DNA of 64,000 nucleotides, from assembly GCF_036226505.1 (NCBI RefSeq), contig NZ_CP108484.1, positions 6,820,001 through 6,884,000 on the forward strand. Direction: 5' to 3'. Under the pieces are notes generated by a model. That model saw only the letters and a list, made by a program, of their open reading frames with translations, did no database searches and was not told where the DNA came from. Every line of letters starts with the position of its first letter. Position 1 is the first letter of the stretch. The position numbers and the translations under genes are program-made. This document shows positions 7,564 to 15,643 of this stretch, in pieces. Origin of the DNA: Kitasatospora sp. NBC_01246 (GTDB taxonomy: Bacteria; Actinomycetota; Actinomycetes; Streptomycetales; Streptomycetaceae).

Positions 7564-8745
7564 ATGGCCGCCAGCCCCGCCCCGGCCACCGGCCCCGCCC
7601 CGGCCACCAGTGCCGAGCAGGCCACCGGCCCCGCCCCGGCCACCAGTGCCGAGCAGGCCGCCAGCCCCGCCCCGGCCGCCCGGCGTCCGGCCTTCCACCA
7701 CCTGCGGATCGCCGAGGTGGAGCGGCTCTGCGACGACGCCGTCGCGGTGACCTTCGAGGTGCCGGAGGCGCTCGCCGAGGAGTTCGCGTTCCGCCCCGGA
7801 CAGACGCTGACGCTGCGCCAGGTGGTGGACGGCACCGACGAGCGCCGCTCGTACTCGATCTGCGCCCCCGTCGGCGGCCCGCTGCGGATCGCCGTCCGCG
7901 AGGTGCCCGGCGGGCTGTTCTCCCGCCGGCTGGTGCGGGAGGCGCGGGCGGGCGAGGAGGTCGAGGTGCTGACCCCGTCCGGGCTCTTCACCCCCACGCT
8001 CGGCGAGCCCGCCGACCACGTGCTGCTGGCGGCCGGCTCGGGCATCACCCCGATGCTCTCCATCGCCGCCTCCGTCCTGGCCGCCGACCGCACCTCGACC
8101 GTCACGCTGCTCTACGGCAACCGGCGCAGCGACACCGTGATGTTCGCCGACGAGCTGGCCGACCTGAAGGACCGCTACCTCGGCCGGTTCCAGCTGGTGC
8201 ACGTGCTCTCCCGGGAGACCAGGGACGCCGAGCTGCTCAGCGGGCGGCTGGACCCGGAGCGGGTCGAGGCGCTGCTGAGCGCGCTGGTGGACGTGCCGGC
8301 GGTCGGTCACTGGTGGCTCTGCGGGCCGTTCGGGATGGTCACCGGCGCCAAGGAGCTGCTGGCCGGGCTGGGCGTGCCGACCGCGCGGGTGCACCAGGAG
8401 CTGTTCCACGCCGAGGACGAGCCGGCCGCCGAGCGGACCGAGCCGGCCGGTCCGGCGGACGGCGTCGCGCACAGCGAGGTCACCGTCGTCCTCGACGGGC
8501 GCGGCAGCACGCTCACGCTGCCGCGCGACCGGTCCGTCCTGGACGGCGCCCAGCGCTCCCGCCCCGACCTGCCGTTCGCCTGCAAGGGCGGGGTCTGCGG
8601 TACGTGCCGCGCCCTGGTCACCGAGGGCGAGGTGGAGATGCGCCGCAACTTCGCGCTGGAGGAGAAGGAGCTGGCCGCCGGCTACGTGCTGACCTGCCAG
8701 GCCCGCCCGCTCACCGACCGGGTGACGGTCGACTACGACCGCTGA
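7564..8745 (+). CDS. paaE: Phenylacetyl-CoA epoxidase reductase PaaE
   Basis: 393 residues, class IA reductase passing electrons from NADPH through FAD and [2Fe-2S] to PaaA. After a roughly 40-residue Ala/Pro tail come the FAD domain (RRSYSICAP), the NAD domain (LLAAGSGITPMLS; LCGPFGMV) and a plant-type ferredoxin domain with Cys340, Cys345, Cys348 (ACKGGVCGTC) and Cys378. The gene starts at the base after the paaD stop. The N-terminal tail contains a perfect 36-bp duplication and is not part of the usual PaaE. It ends overlapping the convergent flavoprotein gene by 13 bp. Confidence 0.95.
   Translation: MAASPAPATGPAPATSAEQATGPAPATSAEQAASPAPAARRPAFHHLRIAEVERLCDDAVAVTFEVPEALAEEFAFRPGQTLTLRQVVDGTDERRSYSICAPVGGPLRIAVREVPGGLFSRRLVREARAGEEVEVLTPSGLFTPTLGEPADHVLLAAGSGITPMLSIAASVLAADRTSTVTLLYGNRRSDTVMFADELADLKDRYLGRFQLVHVLSRETRDAELLSGRLDPERVEALLSALVDVPAVGHWWLCGPFGMVTGAKELLAGLGVPTARVHQELFHAEDEPAAERTEPAGPADGVAHSEVTVVLDGRGSTLTLPRDRSVLDGAQRSRPDLPFACKGGVCGTCRALVTEGEVEMRRNFALEEKELAAGYVLTCQARPLTDRVTVDYDR
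7585..7656 (+). repeat. Perfect 36-bp tandem duplication in the 5' end of paaE
   Basis: Two identical 36-bp copies, each encoding ATGPAPATSAEQ. In-frame, so the enzyme is intact; length polymorphism is likely among relatives. Confidence 0.92.
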
Positions 8746-9923
8746 GCGGGCACCGCGGCCGCCCCGGCCGGCGGTCCGAGCAGCGCGACGATGTCGTGGA
8801 CGGCGGCCCGGCCCGCCCGGTTGGCGCCGACGGTGCTGGCGGACGGGCCGTAGCCGACCAGGTGGACGCGCGGGTCGACGGTGGCCCGGGTGCCGGTGAG
8901 GGCGATCCCGCCGCCGGGGGAGCGCAGGCCGAGCGGGGCGAGGTGGCCGACCTCGGGGCGGAACCCGGTGGCCCAGACGATCGCGTCGACCGCCAGCTCC
9001 CGCTCGCCCCAGGCGACGCCGTGTTCGGTGAGGCGGTCGAACATCGGCCGGCGGTGCAGGGCGCCGAGCTCCTCGGCCCGGCGGTAGGCGACGGAGGGGC
9101 CGAGCCCGGTCACGCTCACCACGCTGCGCACCGGCAGCCCCTGGCGGACCCGCTCCTCGACCTTGGCGACCACCGCGCGGCCGTACTCGGGGGTGAACGG
9201 GCCCTCGTGGAAGACGGGCGGGGTGCGGGTGACCCAGACCGTCTCGCCGACGGCCGCGACCTCGGACAGCACCTGGACCGCCGAGGCGCCGCCGCCGACC
9301 ACCAGGACGCGCTTTCCGGCGAACTCCGCCGGCCCCCGGTACTCGGCGTAGTGCAGCTGCCGCCCGGCGAAGTGGCCGGGGTAGTGCGGCACGAAGGGGC
9401 GGGTCCAGGTGCCGGTGGCGTTGATCAGCGCCCGGGTGGACCAGGTACCGGCGTCCGTCCCGACCAGCAGGCGGGCGTCCGGCCGGTCGGACTCGGAGCG
9501 CACCGCCCGGACGTGGACGGGGCGCACCACCGGGAGCGCGTGCTTCGCCTCGTACGCCGTGAAGTACCCCGGGACCACCTCGCGCGCGGGTGCGTCCGGG
9601 TCGGGCTCGGGCAGTTCGAAGTCGGGCAGGTCGTGGAATCCGTGCACGGTGGCCATCCGGAGCGAGGGCGCGCGGTGCGCCCAGGCGCCGCCGGGGGCGG
9701 AGCCGGCGTCGAGGACGACGAAGCCGCCGTCGGCGTCCTCCCGGTAGGGGGCGAAGCCGCGGCGGCGCAGGTGGTAGGCGGCGGACAGACCGGCCTGCCC
9801 GGCCCCGACCACCAGGACGTCCACCCGTCGGGTCGTCCGGCCGGCTCCCGGGGCGGCGTCGGCGGCGAGCGGGGCGGCCCCGGGCTCGACCGCCCCCAGG
9901 TTGGTTGCACCGTAAACAGTCAC
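8733..9923 (-). CDS. FAD/NAD(P)-dependent oxidoreductase, flavin-monooxygenase/CzcO-like
   Basis: 396 residues, GTG start. Two dinucleotide folds are visible: the FAD site VLVVGAGQAGLSAAYHL near residue 36 and the NAD(P) site RVLVVGGGASAVQVL near residue 205. WATGFRPE and VGYGPSAST are late FAD-binding segments. The fold is that of single-component flavoprotein monooxygenases and thioredoxin-reductase-like proteins; substrate unknown. It converges on paaE and is not obviously part of phenylacetate metabolism. No strong ribosome site is seen before the GTG. Confidence 0.85.
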   Translation of the reverse strand: MTVYGATNLGAVEPGAAPLAADAAPGAGRTTRRVDVLVVGAGQAGLSAAYHLRRRGFAPYREDADGGFVVLDAGSAPGGAWAHRAPSLRMATVHGFHDLPDFELPEPDPDAPAREVVPGYFTAYEAKHALPVVRPVHVRAVRSESDRPDARLLVGTDAGTWSTRALINATGTWTRPFVPHYPGHFAGRQLHYAEYRGPAEFAGKRVLVVGGGASAVQVLSEVAAVGETVWVTRTPPVFHEGPFTPEYGRAVVAKVEERVRQGLPVRSVVSVTGLGPSVAYRRAEELGALHRRPMFDRLTEHGVAWGERELAVDAIVWATGFRPEVGHLAPLGLRSPGGGIALTGTRATVDPRVHLVGYGPSASTVGANRAGRAAVHDIVALLGPPAGAAAVPAQRS

Positions 9924-9952
9924 GCCGGTGAAACATCCCGCGGGCGGGGAGT

Positions 9953-9988
9953 GTTCCCGGCGCGGGGGAGGACCCTCGCGCCGGGAAC
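9953..9988 (-). terminator. GC-rich hairpin after the ybjQ-like gene
   Basis: A perfect 12-bp stem (GTTCCCGGCGCG with its complement) closes a 12-nt loop. It sits between the end of the YbjQ-like gene and the start of the flavoprotein gene. There is no T-tract, as is common in this group. Confidence 0.5.
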
Positions 9989-10024
9989 CGGCGGTGGGTG
10001 CGGCCAGGGGCTCGGGCGGCCGGC

Positions 10025-10396
10025 TCAGGTGAGCGGGGAGATCACCACGGCGGTGCCGTAGGCGCAGACCTCGGTCCCCGCGTCCAGCGCCTCCGTCACG
10101 TCGAACCGGAACATCAGGACCGCGTTGCCGCCGCGTGCCTTGGTCTGCTCGACCAGGCGCTCCATCGCCTCGTTGCGGCTCTCCACCAGGGTCTTCGTCA
10201 GACCCCGCAGCTCGCCGCCGACCAGTGACTTCAGGGAGGCGCCGATCTGGCTGCCGATGTGCCGGCTGCGGACCGTCAGGCCGAAGACCTCGCCGATGAC
10301 GTGGTCGACCCGGAAGCCGGGGATGTCGTTGGTGGTCACGACCAGGACCTGGGCGTCCGGGCGCTGCCCGCCGCCGAATTCGTCGATGTTAGCCAT
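10025..10396 (-). CDS. YbjQ-family (UPF0145) protein
   Basis: 123 residues, the family's usual length. Conserved blocks: VLVVTTNDIPGFRV, EVFGLTVRSRHIG, GELRGLTKTLVESRNEAMERL and GGNAVLMFRFD. The family is a small, probably pentameric dodecin-like domain of unknown role, annotated as a heavy-metal-binding domain. I take the ATG with AGGATGG upstream (MANIDEF) instead of a longer frame, because homologues begin here. Confidence 0.88.
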   Translation of the reverse strand: MANIDEFGGGQRPDAQVLVVTTNDIPGFRVDHVIGEVFGLTVRSRHIGSQIGASLKSLVGGELRGLTKTLVESRNEAMERLVEQTKARGGNAVLMFRFDVTEALDAGTEVCAYGTAVVISPLT

Positions 10397-10506
10397 GGGG
10401 CCATCCTGCGGGCTGCGTACCGCCGGTGGGCAGAGGCATGGCCGGGAACCGGCGGAGAAGGCGCCGAGATGCCGGACTGACCGGTGATCGGTCGGCGGAA
10501 AGGCCG

Positions 10507-10512
10507 TACCGT
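10507..10512 (+). promoter_or_regulatory. -10 box of a probable leaderless promoter (TACCGT)
   Basis: TAnnnT box 6 nt before the ATG of the next gene, with no Shine-Dalgarno between. The spacing fits transcription starting at the A of ATG. Confidence 0.45.
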
Positions 10513-10518
10513 AGCCCC

Positions 10519-11454
10519 ATGGGCGAGCGAAGCGATCATCCACAGGGGCCGGGCGCGGCGGAGGACTCGGGCGCGCAGGAGATCGAGGCGACGGTGGTGC
10601 TGGGCCTGCGGATCACCGACTGGCCGGCGTTGCGGGCAGCCGCGATCGCGGCCGTCGAGGAGTTGGACTTCGCGGGCGTCGACCCGGCGGGTCAGCGCCG
10701 TGAACTGCTGCGCGAGGTGTCCGAGGACGCCAACGCGGCGCTCGGCGCGTTGCTGCACCCGGACCGGCTGGTGGCCGCGATCGCCGGTGTCGAGGCGATC
10801 GGCGGCACGCTGGAGATCAGCGTGACCGAGGACTTCGCGCCGGATTTCGCCGAGTTGTTCCCGCTGGACGGCGGCGAGGACGAGGACGGCGGCGGCGGGG
10901 CCGGCGACTGGACGCTGACCCCGCGCACGGCCTGCCTCCTCCACGCCCAGCTGCTGGGCCTGGCCGACGCCGCGTACGACGACCTGGAGGAGCACGAGGA
11001 CGAGCCGGTCGGCGACGGCGACGAGACGGACTGGACGGTCTTCGCCCGGCTGCCGCAGCGCACCTGGCGCCAGCACCGGAACTGGCGCCGGGCGATGGCC
11101 CGCGCCTTCGACGACCTCGCCGACGACCTCGCGCTCGGTGAGTGGCCGCTGCCGCGGAACCTGGCCGAGGAGATCGCGCTGCGGATGGCCCTGGTGGACG
11201 CCCGCACGCTGCTCGGCGCGCAGCCGGAGTCGGTCGCCGACATGATGGGCGACCTGCCGGCCGACCTCTACGACTACGACTGGGACGGCTGCCACGACGA
11301 GCTCTTCGGGGTCTTCGGGCCGGACGACGGCGATCCGGAGCTGAGCACCGAGCAGCGCACCGAACTGCTGCTCGCGGCGACCCACCCGGAGGGCTGGTTC
11401 CTGGTGTACGAGGACGCCGAGGAGCGGGATCCGCAGCGCGGCTACCGGCGATGA
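10519..11454 (+). CDS. Acidic conserved hypothetical protein
   Basis: 311 residues, function not recognised. Strongly acidic, with an Asp/Glu/Gly-rich linker (LDGGEDEDGGGGAGDW) near residue 120. No signal peptide, membrane segment or known catalytic motif is seen. The ATG is preceded by a TACCGT box at leaderless spacing and no ribosome site; the upstream in-frame extension is therefore rejected. Divergent from the YbjQ-like gene. Confidence 0.75.
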   Translation: MGERSDHPQGPGAAEDSGAQEIEATVVLGLRITDWPALRAAAIAAVEELDFAGVDPAGQRRELLREVSEDANAALGALLHPDRLVAAIAGVEAIGGTLEISVTEDFAPDFAELFPLDGGEDEDGGGGAGDWTLTPRTACLLHAQLLGLADAAYDDLEEHEDEPVGDGDETDWTVFARLPQRTWRQHRNWRRAMARAFDDLADDLALGEWPLPRNLAEEIALRMALVDARTLLGAQPESVADMMGDLPADLYDYDWDGCHDELFGVFGPDDGDPELSTEQRTELLLAATHPEGWFLVYEDAEERDPQRGYRR

Positions 11455-11507
11455 CGGCGCGGGTCGGGGCGGCCCGGCCGGGTGGGGCGGGGGGCGCGGC
11501 GGACGGT

Positions 11508-11513
11508 TAGGCT
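11508..11513 (+). promoter_or_regulatory. -10 box of a probable leaderless promoter (TAGGCT)
   Basis: TAGGCT lies exactly 6 nt before the ATG of the TPR-like gene; no ribosome site intervenes. Confidence 0.45.
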
Positions 11514-11519
11514 GCGGGC

Positions 11520-12131
11520 ATGTCCGATTTGTCCGACATTCCTGACGGGCCCGCCGCCGGCGCGGGCCTCGCCGACGCGGGTGCGGCCGCCGCGCTGGGT
11601 ACCGCCGTCTCCGGTGCCCGCGCCTTCGGAGCCGCCGACGGAGCCGCCGATGCCGGTGCCCACGACGCCGCCGGTGCCGACGACCGCGTGCTGGAGCGGC
11701 TCACGCTGGGCCTGGAGGGCGTCGAGGCCGCCCAGCGCGGGCGGCGGGCGCAGGCCCGGGAGAGCTTCGAGCAGCTCTGGCACGAGCTCGGCGAACGCGG
11801 CGACGTCTTCCACCGCTGCGTGCTCGCCCACTACCTGGCCGATCTGCAGGACGATCCGCGCGCCGAGCTGGAGTGGGACCGCCGGGCCCTGGCCGCCGCC
11901 GACTCGCTGACCGCCGAGCGCGCGCAGACCTACGCGGCCGCCCTCCAGGTCCGGGCGTTCTACCCGGCCCTGCACCTCAACCTGGCCTCCGACCACCTCA
12001 AGCTCGGCGAGCCCGAGCCGGCGCGCGAGCAGCTGGAGCGCGCCGTGCGGAGCCTCGACGCGCTGCCGCAGGACGCGTACAGCGCGGGTATCCGGACCGC
12101 CGTCGAGGAGTTGCGGCAGCGCCTGCGCTGA
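11520..12131 (+). CDS. TPR-like helical repeat protein
   Basis: 203 residues. The first 50 are Ala/Gly-rich and disordered. From about residue 55 come helix pairs with TPR character: LGLEGVEAAQRGRRAQARESFEQLW, then a paired-helix block around HRCVLAHYLADLQDDPRAELEWDRRAL, and a final repeat with ALHLNLASDHLKLGEPEPAREQLERA. TPRs mediate protein contacts; the partner is unknown. Apparently leaderless. Confidence 0.78.
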   Translation: MSDLSDIPDGPAAGAGLADAGAAAALGTAVSGARAFGAADGAADAGAHDAAGADDRVLERLTLGLEGVEAAQRGRRAQARESFEQLWHELGERGDVFHRCVLAHYLADLQDDPRAELEWDRRALAAADSLTAERAQTYAAALQVRAFYPALHLNLASDHLKLGEPEPAREQLERAVRSLDALPQDAYSAGIRTAVEELRQRLR

Positions 12132-12228
12132 CCGGGCCGCCGGCCCCCGGTACGAGCCCCGGGCCCGGCGGTGCGTCCCGGCCGACCTGGCGTGATCACC
12201 GCCGCGTGCGGGCTGGCATGCTGGACGG

Positions 12229-12945
12229 GTGACTTCTCCGTTCGACGCCCCCGTCCCCGCCCCTGCTCCCGAGGACCGCGACGCCCGGCCGCAGTACGTG
12301 CTGCCGCTGGTCGTCCGGCTGGAGCGGGCCACCCCGCCCGGGCGGACCGACGCGCTGGAGACCTCGGCGCGGGCCGTGCTCACCCTGCTCTCCGACCCCC
12401 GGGTCACCGCGCCGGACGGCGAGTGGGCCGAGCGGGTCGAGGCCTGGGAGGACGCCCGGATCCGCAAGGTCGTCCGGCGCGCCCGGGGCGGCGAGTGGCG
12501 CCGGGCGGGCGAGCTGCCGGGCATCACGGTGGCCGGCCGGGAGGCGGAGGTGCGGGTGTTCCCGCCGGTCCCGCTCGACGGCTGGCCCAAGGAGCTCGCC
12601 AAGCTCCAGGTCTCCGGCACCGATCTGGAGGAGAGCGGTCCGGTCGCCGAGTCCGGGGCGGGCCTGCCGGTGCTCTGGCTCAACCCGGAGCTGGAGATGA
12701 GCGCCGGCAAGACGATGGCCCAGACCGGCCACGCCGCCCAGCTCGCCTGGTGGCGGCTGGACGACGCGCAGCGCAAGGAGTGGGCGGAGTCCGGCTTCGC
12801 GCTGGCGGTCCGGACGGCCACCCCGCAGGCCTGGGCGGAGCTGGTGGCGAGCGGTCTGCCGCTGGTCCAGGACGCGGGGTTCACCGAGATCGCCCCGGGG
12901 AGCTGCACGGTGGTCGCGGAGCACCCGGCGCTGCGGCGCGGCTGA
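12229..12945 (+). CDS. Peptidyl-tRNA hydrolase 2 (Pth2)-like protein
   Basis: 238 residues, GTG start with CATGCT 6 nt upstream (leaderless-type spacing). The C-terminal 100 residues carry the Pth2 signature: MSAGKTMAQTGHAAQLAWW supplies the Lys and His of the archaeal-type enzyme (K-x-A-Q..HA), and the segment VQDAGFTEIAPGS matches the end of the fold. The N-terminal half is an actinobacterial extension. The likely activity is hydrolysis of peptidyl- or aminoacyl-tRNA, though these long actinobacterial forms are not characterised as far as I know. Confidence 0.75.
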   Translation: MTSPFDAPVPAPAPEDRDARPQYVLPLVVRLERATPPGRTDALETSARAVLTLLSDPRVTAPDGEWAERVEAWEDARIRKVVRRARGGEWRRAGELPGITVAGREAEVRVFPPVPLDGWPKELAKLQVSGTDLEESGPVAESGAGLPVLWLNPELEMSAGKTMAQTGHAAQLAWWRLDDAQRKEWAESGFALAVRTATPQAWAELVASGLPLVQDAGFTEIAPGSCTVVAEHPALRRG

Positions 12946-12981
12946 CCGGGGCCGGTGGGCGGGCCGGGCGACCGCCGCCGG

Positions 12982-13728
12982 TCACTCGGCGCGGACCGCG
13001 TACCGGCGCACCGAGCGCAGACCCGCGCAGGCCGCCGCGGCCGCCCAGAGGGCCATGATCAGCAGACCGGTCCAGTGGCCGTAGTGCACCGTCGGGTCCG
13101 CCTGGGTGCGCATCGCGTGGAAGCCGGCCCGGTCGGGCAGGAACTGCGCCGCCTCGCGCACCCCGGGGATCGCCGTCAGCACGGTGGTGCCGAGGAAGAG
13201 CATCGGCGTGAGCAGGCCGAGCGCGGCGCTGAGGTTGCGCAGGACGGCGGTCAGCCCGAGGCAGAGCACGATCAGCAGCGGGTGGTAGAGCACCCCGGCG
13301 AGGAAGCTGCGCCCGGTACCGGGGACGGTGAGGTCCACCCCCACGGTCGCGGCGGTGGCCAGGAACGAGCCGGCCGTGGAGACCAGCCCCAGCAGCAGCC
13401 CGAGCCGGGCGCCGAGGGCCAGCTTCGCGCCGTAGAGCCGCCCGCGCCGGGGGACGGCGGTGAGCGAGGCGGCGATCATGCGGGTGTTGAACTCCTGCCC
13501 GATCAGCAGGACGCCCACGCAGGCCACCGCGACATGGCCGAACTGCAGGCCGTAGTAGATCCCGATGGACGGGTCCTCGCCGGGGGTGTGGTCCACCTGC
13601 CCGTACGCGGCGTTGACGGCGGCGGTGATGCCAACGGTCAGCGCGAGGGCGACGAGCGGAGTACTCCACTGCGAGCGGAGGGTGGTGAACTTGAGCCGTT
13701 CCGAGCGGAGCACGGCGGAGGTGGTCAT
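12982..13728 (-). CDS. ABC-2 type transporter permease (copy 1)
   Basis: 248 residues with six hydrophobic segments, and the cytoplasmic start RSERLKFTTLRSQW that is typical of actinobacterial ABC-2 permeases beside BcrA-like ATPases. GQEFNTRMIAASLTAVPRRGRLYGAKL is the conserved coupling loop. It is a close paralogue of the permease just upstream; long stretches are identical at DNA level near both 3' ends. It probably forms a heterodimeric export channel with it. The last gene of the exporter unit. Confidence 0.88.
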   Translation of the reverse strand: MTTSAVLRSERLKFTTLRSQWSTPLVALALTVGITAAVNAAYGQVDHTPGEDPSIGIYYGLQFGHVAVACVGVLLIGQEFNTRMIAASLTAVPRRGRLYGAKLALGARLGLLLGLVSTAGSFLATAATVGVDLTVPGTGRSFLAGVLYHPLLIVLCLGLTAVLRNLSAALGLLTPMLFLGTTVLTAIPGVREAAQFLPDRAGFHAMRTQADPTVHYGHWTGLLIMALWAAAAACAGLRSVRRYAVRAE

Positions 13729-13773
13729 CGCGGGGGTGTCCTTTCCAGCAGGTCCGGTCGTGGGGAGTGGCGG

Positions 13774-14607
13774 TCAGGCGTCGGCCCGGCGCAGGGCGCG
13801 CAGGCCGCCGTACGCGGCCGCGGCCGCCCAGAGGGCCATGATCAGCAGACCGGTCCAGTGCCCGTAGACGACCTGCGGATCGTCGGCGTAGTGCAGCGCG
13901 TACTGGCCGGCCCGGTCGGGCAGGAACTGCACCACGCGGCGGACCCCCGGCACGCCGGCCAGCAGCGGGGAGAGCAGGAAGACCGTCGGCACCAGCAGGC
14001 CCATCGCGGCGGTGAGGTTGCGCAGCACGGCGGTCAGGCCGACGCAGGTCACCACCAGCAGCACCGGGTACAGCACCCCGACGGTGGCGCTGCGGAGCAG
14101 GGCGGGGCCGTCCCAGGCACCGGTGGCGTAGGCGGCGTAGCCCGCGAAGGAGCCGGCCGTCCCGAGCAGGCCGACGACGAGGGCCACCAGCGCGCCCAGG
14201 GTGAGCTTCCCGGCGTAGAACCGTCCGCGCCGGGGGACGGCGGTGAGCGAGACGCCGATCATGCGGGTGTTGAACTCCTGCCCGACCAGCAGGACGCCGA
14301 AGCAGGTCAGGGCGGCCTGGCCGAAGTTGAGGCCGTAGTGGATCCCGATGCCGGGGTCGTCGATCAGGCTGGCGTCCTCGCCGCCGAGCGCCGCGGCGGT
14401 GGCGGTGCCGAGCCCGGCCGTCAGCAGGACCGCCAGGAGCGGCGTCAGCCAGAGCGAGCGCAGGGTGACGAGCTTGATCCACTCGGACCGCAGGACCTGC
14501 CCGAAGCCCGTCGGGGCGGACCCCGGGGCCGGCGCCGTGCCGGTACGGACGGGGGAGCCGGTGCGGACGGGGGAGCCGGTGCGGACGGCCGTGCCGGTGG
14601 CGCTCAT
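13774..14607 (-). CDS. ABC-2 type transporter permease (copy 2)
   Basis: 277 residues. Core LRSEWIKLVTLRSLWLTPLL, GQEFNTRMIGVSLTAVPRRGRFYAGKL and GHWTGLLIMALWAAAAAYGGL parallels copy 1 throughout, so the pair arose by tandem duplication. It differs by a 25-residue N-terminal extension made of VRTGSP repeats (tandem 18-bp DNA units at about 14540-14590). The ATG overlaps the ATPase stop (ATGA). Confidence 0.88.
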   Translation of the reverse strand: MSATGTAVRTGSPVRTGSPVRTGTAPAPGSAPTGFGQVLRSEWIKLVTLRSLWLTPLLAVLLTAGLGTATAAALGGEDASLIDDPGIGIHYGLNFGQAALTCFGVLLVGQEFNTRMIGVSLTAVPRRGRFYAGKLTLGALVALVVGLLGTAGSFAGYAAYATGAWDGPALLRSATVGVLYPVLLVVTCVGLTAVLRNLTAAMGLLVPTVFLLSPLLAGVPGVRRVVQFLPDRAGQYALHYADDPQVVYGHWTGLLIMALWAAAAAYGGLRALRRADA

Positions 14608-15512
14608 GCCGCCACCGCCCGGTACTCGACGCTGTCGGCGGTCATCCGCATGAAGGCCTCCTCCAGCGAGTCCTGTTGGACGGCGATCTCGTACAGCACC
14701 ACGCCGTTGGCCGCCGCCAGTGCGGCGATCCGCTCCGGCTCGGCGCCGGTGACCTCCCAGGCGCCGCCGTCCACCGCCTCGGCGGCCAGGTCGGAGCCGG
14801 CCAGCAGGGCGGCCAGCTTCACCGGGTCCACCGCGCGGACCCGGACCCGGGTGCGGCCGTGGCGGTCGAGGAAGTCGGAGGTGGCGGCGTCCGCCAGCAG
14901 CCGGCCCCGGCCGATCACCACCAGGTGGTCGGCGGTGAGCGCCATCTCGGTCATCAGGTGCGAGGAGACCAGCACCGACCGTCCCTCGGCGGCGAGTTCG
15001 CGCAGCAGGGTGCGGATCCACCGGATGCCCTCCGGGTCGAGGCCGTTGACCGGCTCGTCGAGCATCAGCACCGGCGGATCGCCGAGGAGCGCGGCGGCCA
15101 CGCCGAGGCGCTGGCGCATGCCGAGCGAGAAGCCGCGGATCCGGCGGCCGGCCGCGTCGGCGAGACCGACCTGGCCGAGCACCTCGGCCACCCGGCGCTC
15201 CGGCAGGCCGCCCGCGGCGGCCAGCCAGCGCAGGTGGCCGCGGGCGGTGCGGCCGCCGTGCAGGGCGTGGGCGTCCAGCAGCGCGCCGACCTGCCGCAGC
15301 GGGTCGGCCAGTTCGGCGTAGGGGCGGCCGCCGACCAGCGCGCGGCCGGCGGTCGGCCGGTCCAGGCCGAGGACCAGTCGCATGGTGGTGGTCTTGCCCG
15401 CGCCGTTCGGCCCGAGGAAGCCCGTCACCACACCGGGCCGGACCTCGAACTCGAGGTCGCCGACCACGCGTGTGCCGTCGTACTCCTTGGTGAGGCCCTG
15501 AACCTGGATCAC
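14604..15512 (-). CDS. ABC exporter ATP-binding protein, BcrA-like
   Basis: 302 residues. Walker A GPNGAGKTTT, Q-loop region GALLDAHALHGG, signature FSLGMRQRL and Walker B VLMLDEPVNGLDPEG are intact. The C-terminal domain and gene layout (ATPase, two permeases, divergent NarL-type two-component system) are those of antibiotic or peptide export and self-resistance systems. The substrate is unknown. First gene of the exporter operon. Confidence 0.9.
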   Translation of the reverse strand: MIQVQGLTKEYDGTRVVGDLEFEVRPGVVTGFLGPNGAGKTTTMRLVLGLDRPTAGRALVGGRPYAELADPLRQVGALLDAHALHGGRTARGHLRWLAAAGGLPERRVAEVLGQVGLADAAGRRIRGFSLGMRQRLGVAAALLGDPPVLMLDEPVNGLDPEGIRWIRTLLRELAAEGRSVLVSSHLMTEMALTADHLVVIGRGRLLADAATSDFLDRHGRTRVRVRAVDPVKLAALLAGSDLAAEAVDGGAWEVTGAEPERIAALAAANGVVLYEIAVQQDSLEEAFMRMTADSVEYRAVAA

Positions 15513-15643
15513 GGCTGCCCTCCCTCTCTGTCGATGGCCCTATTCGACCGGAGCGGAGGCTGCGGCGGATCCCGCCGGGGAGGGGACCGGCCTCCCTCCC
15601 GGGAGGGAGGCCGTCCGTGCGCCTGGCCTGGCAGGATGGCCGG

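Noticed and set aside
6712..9936. 1074-codon minus-strand open frame
   Set aside because: Covers paaC-paaE in antisense and is only partly another frame of the flavoprotein gene; Arg/Pro-rich nonsense composition.
7212..10061. 949-codon plus-strand open frame
   Set aside because: Shadow frame of paaD, paaE and the antisense of the flavoprotein gene; no recognisable domain.
12955..15321. 788-codon plus-strand open frame
   Set aside because: Antisense of the two permeases and ATPase; repeated Gly/His/Gln-rich pattern is typical of antisense high-GC coding DNA.
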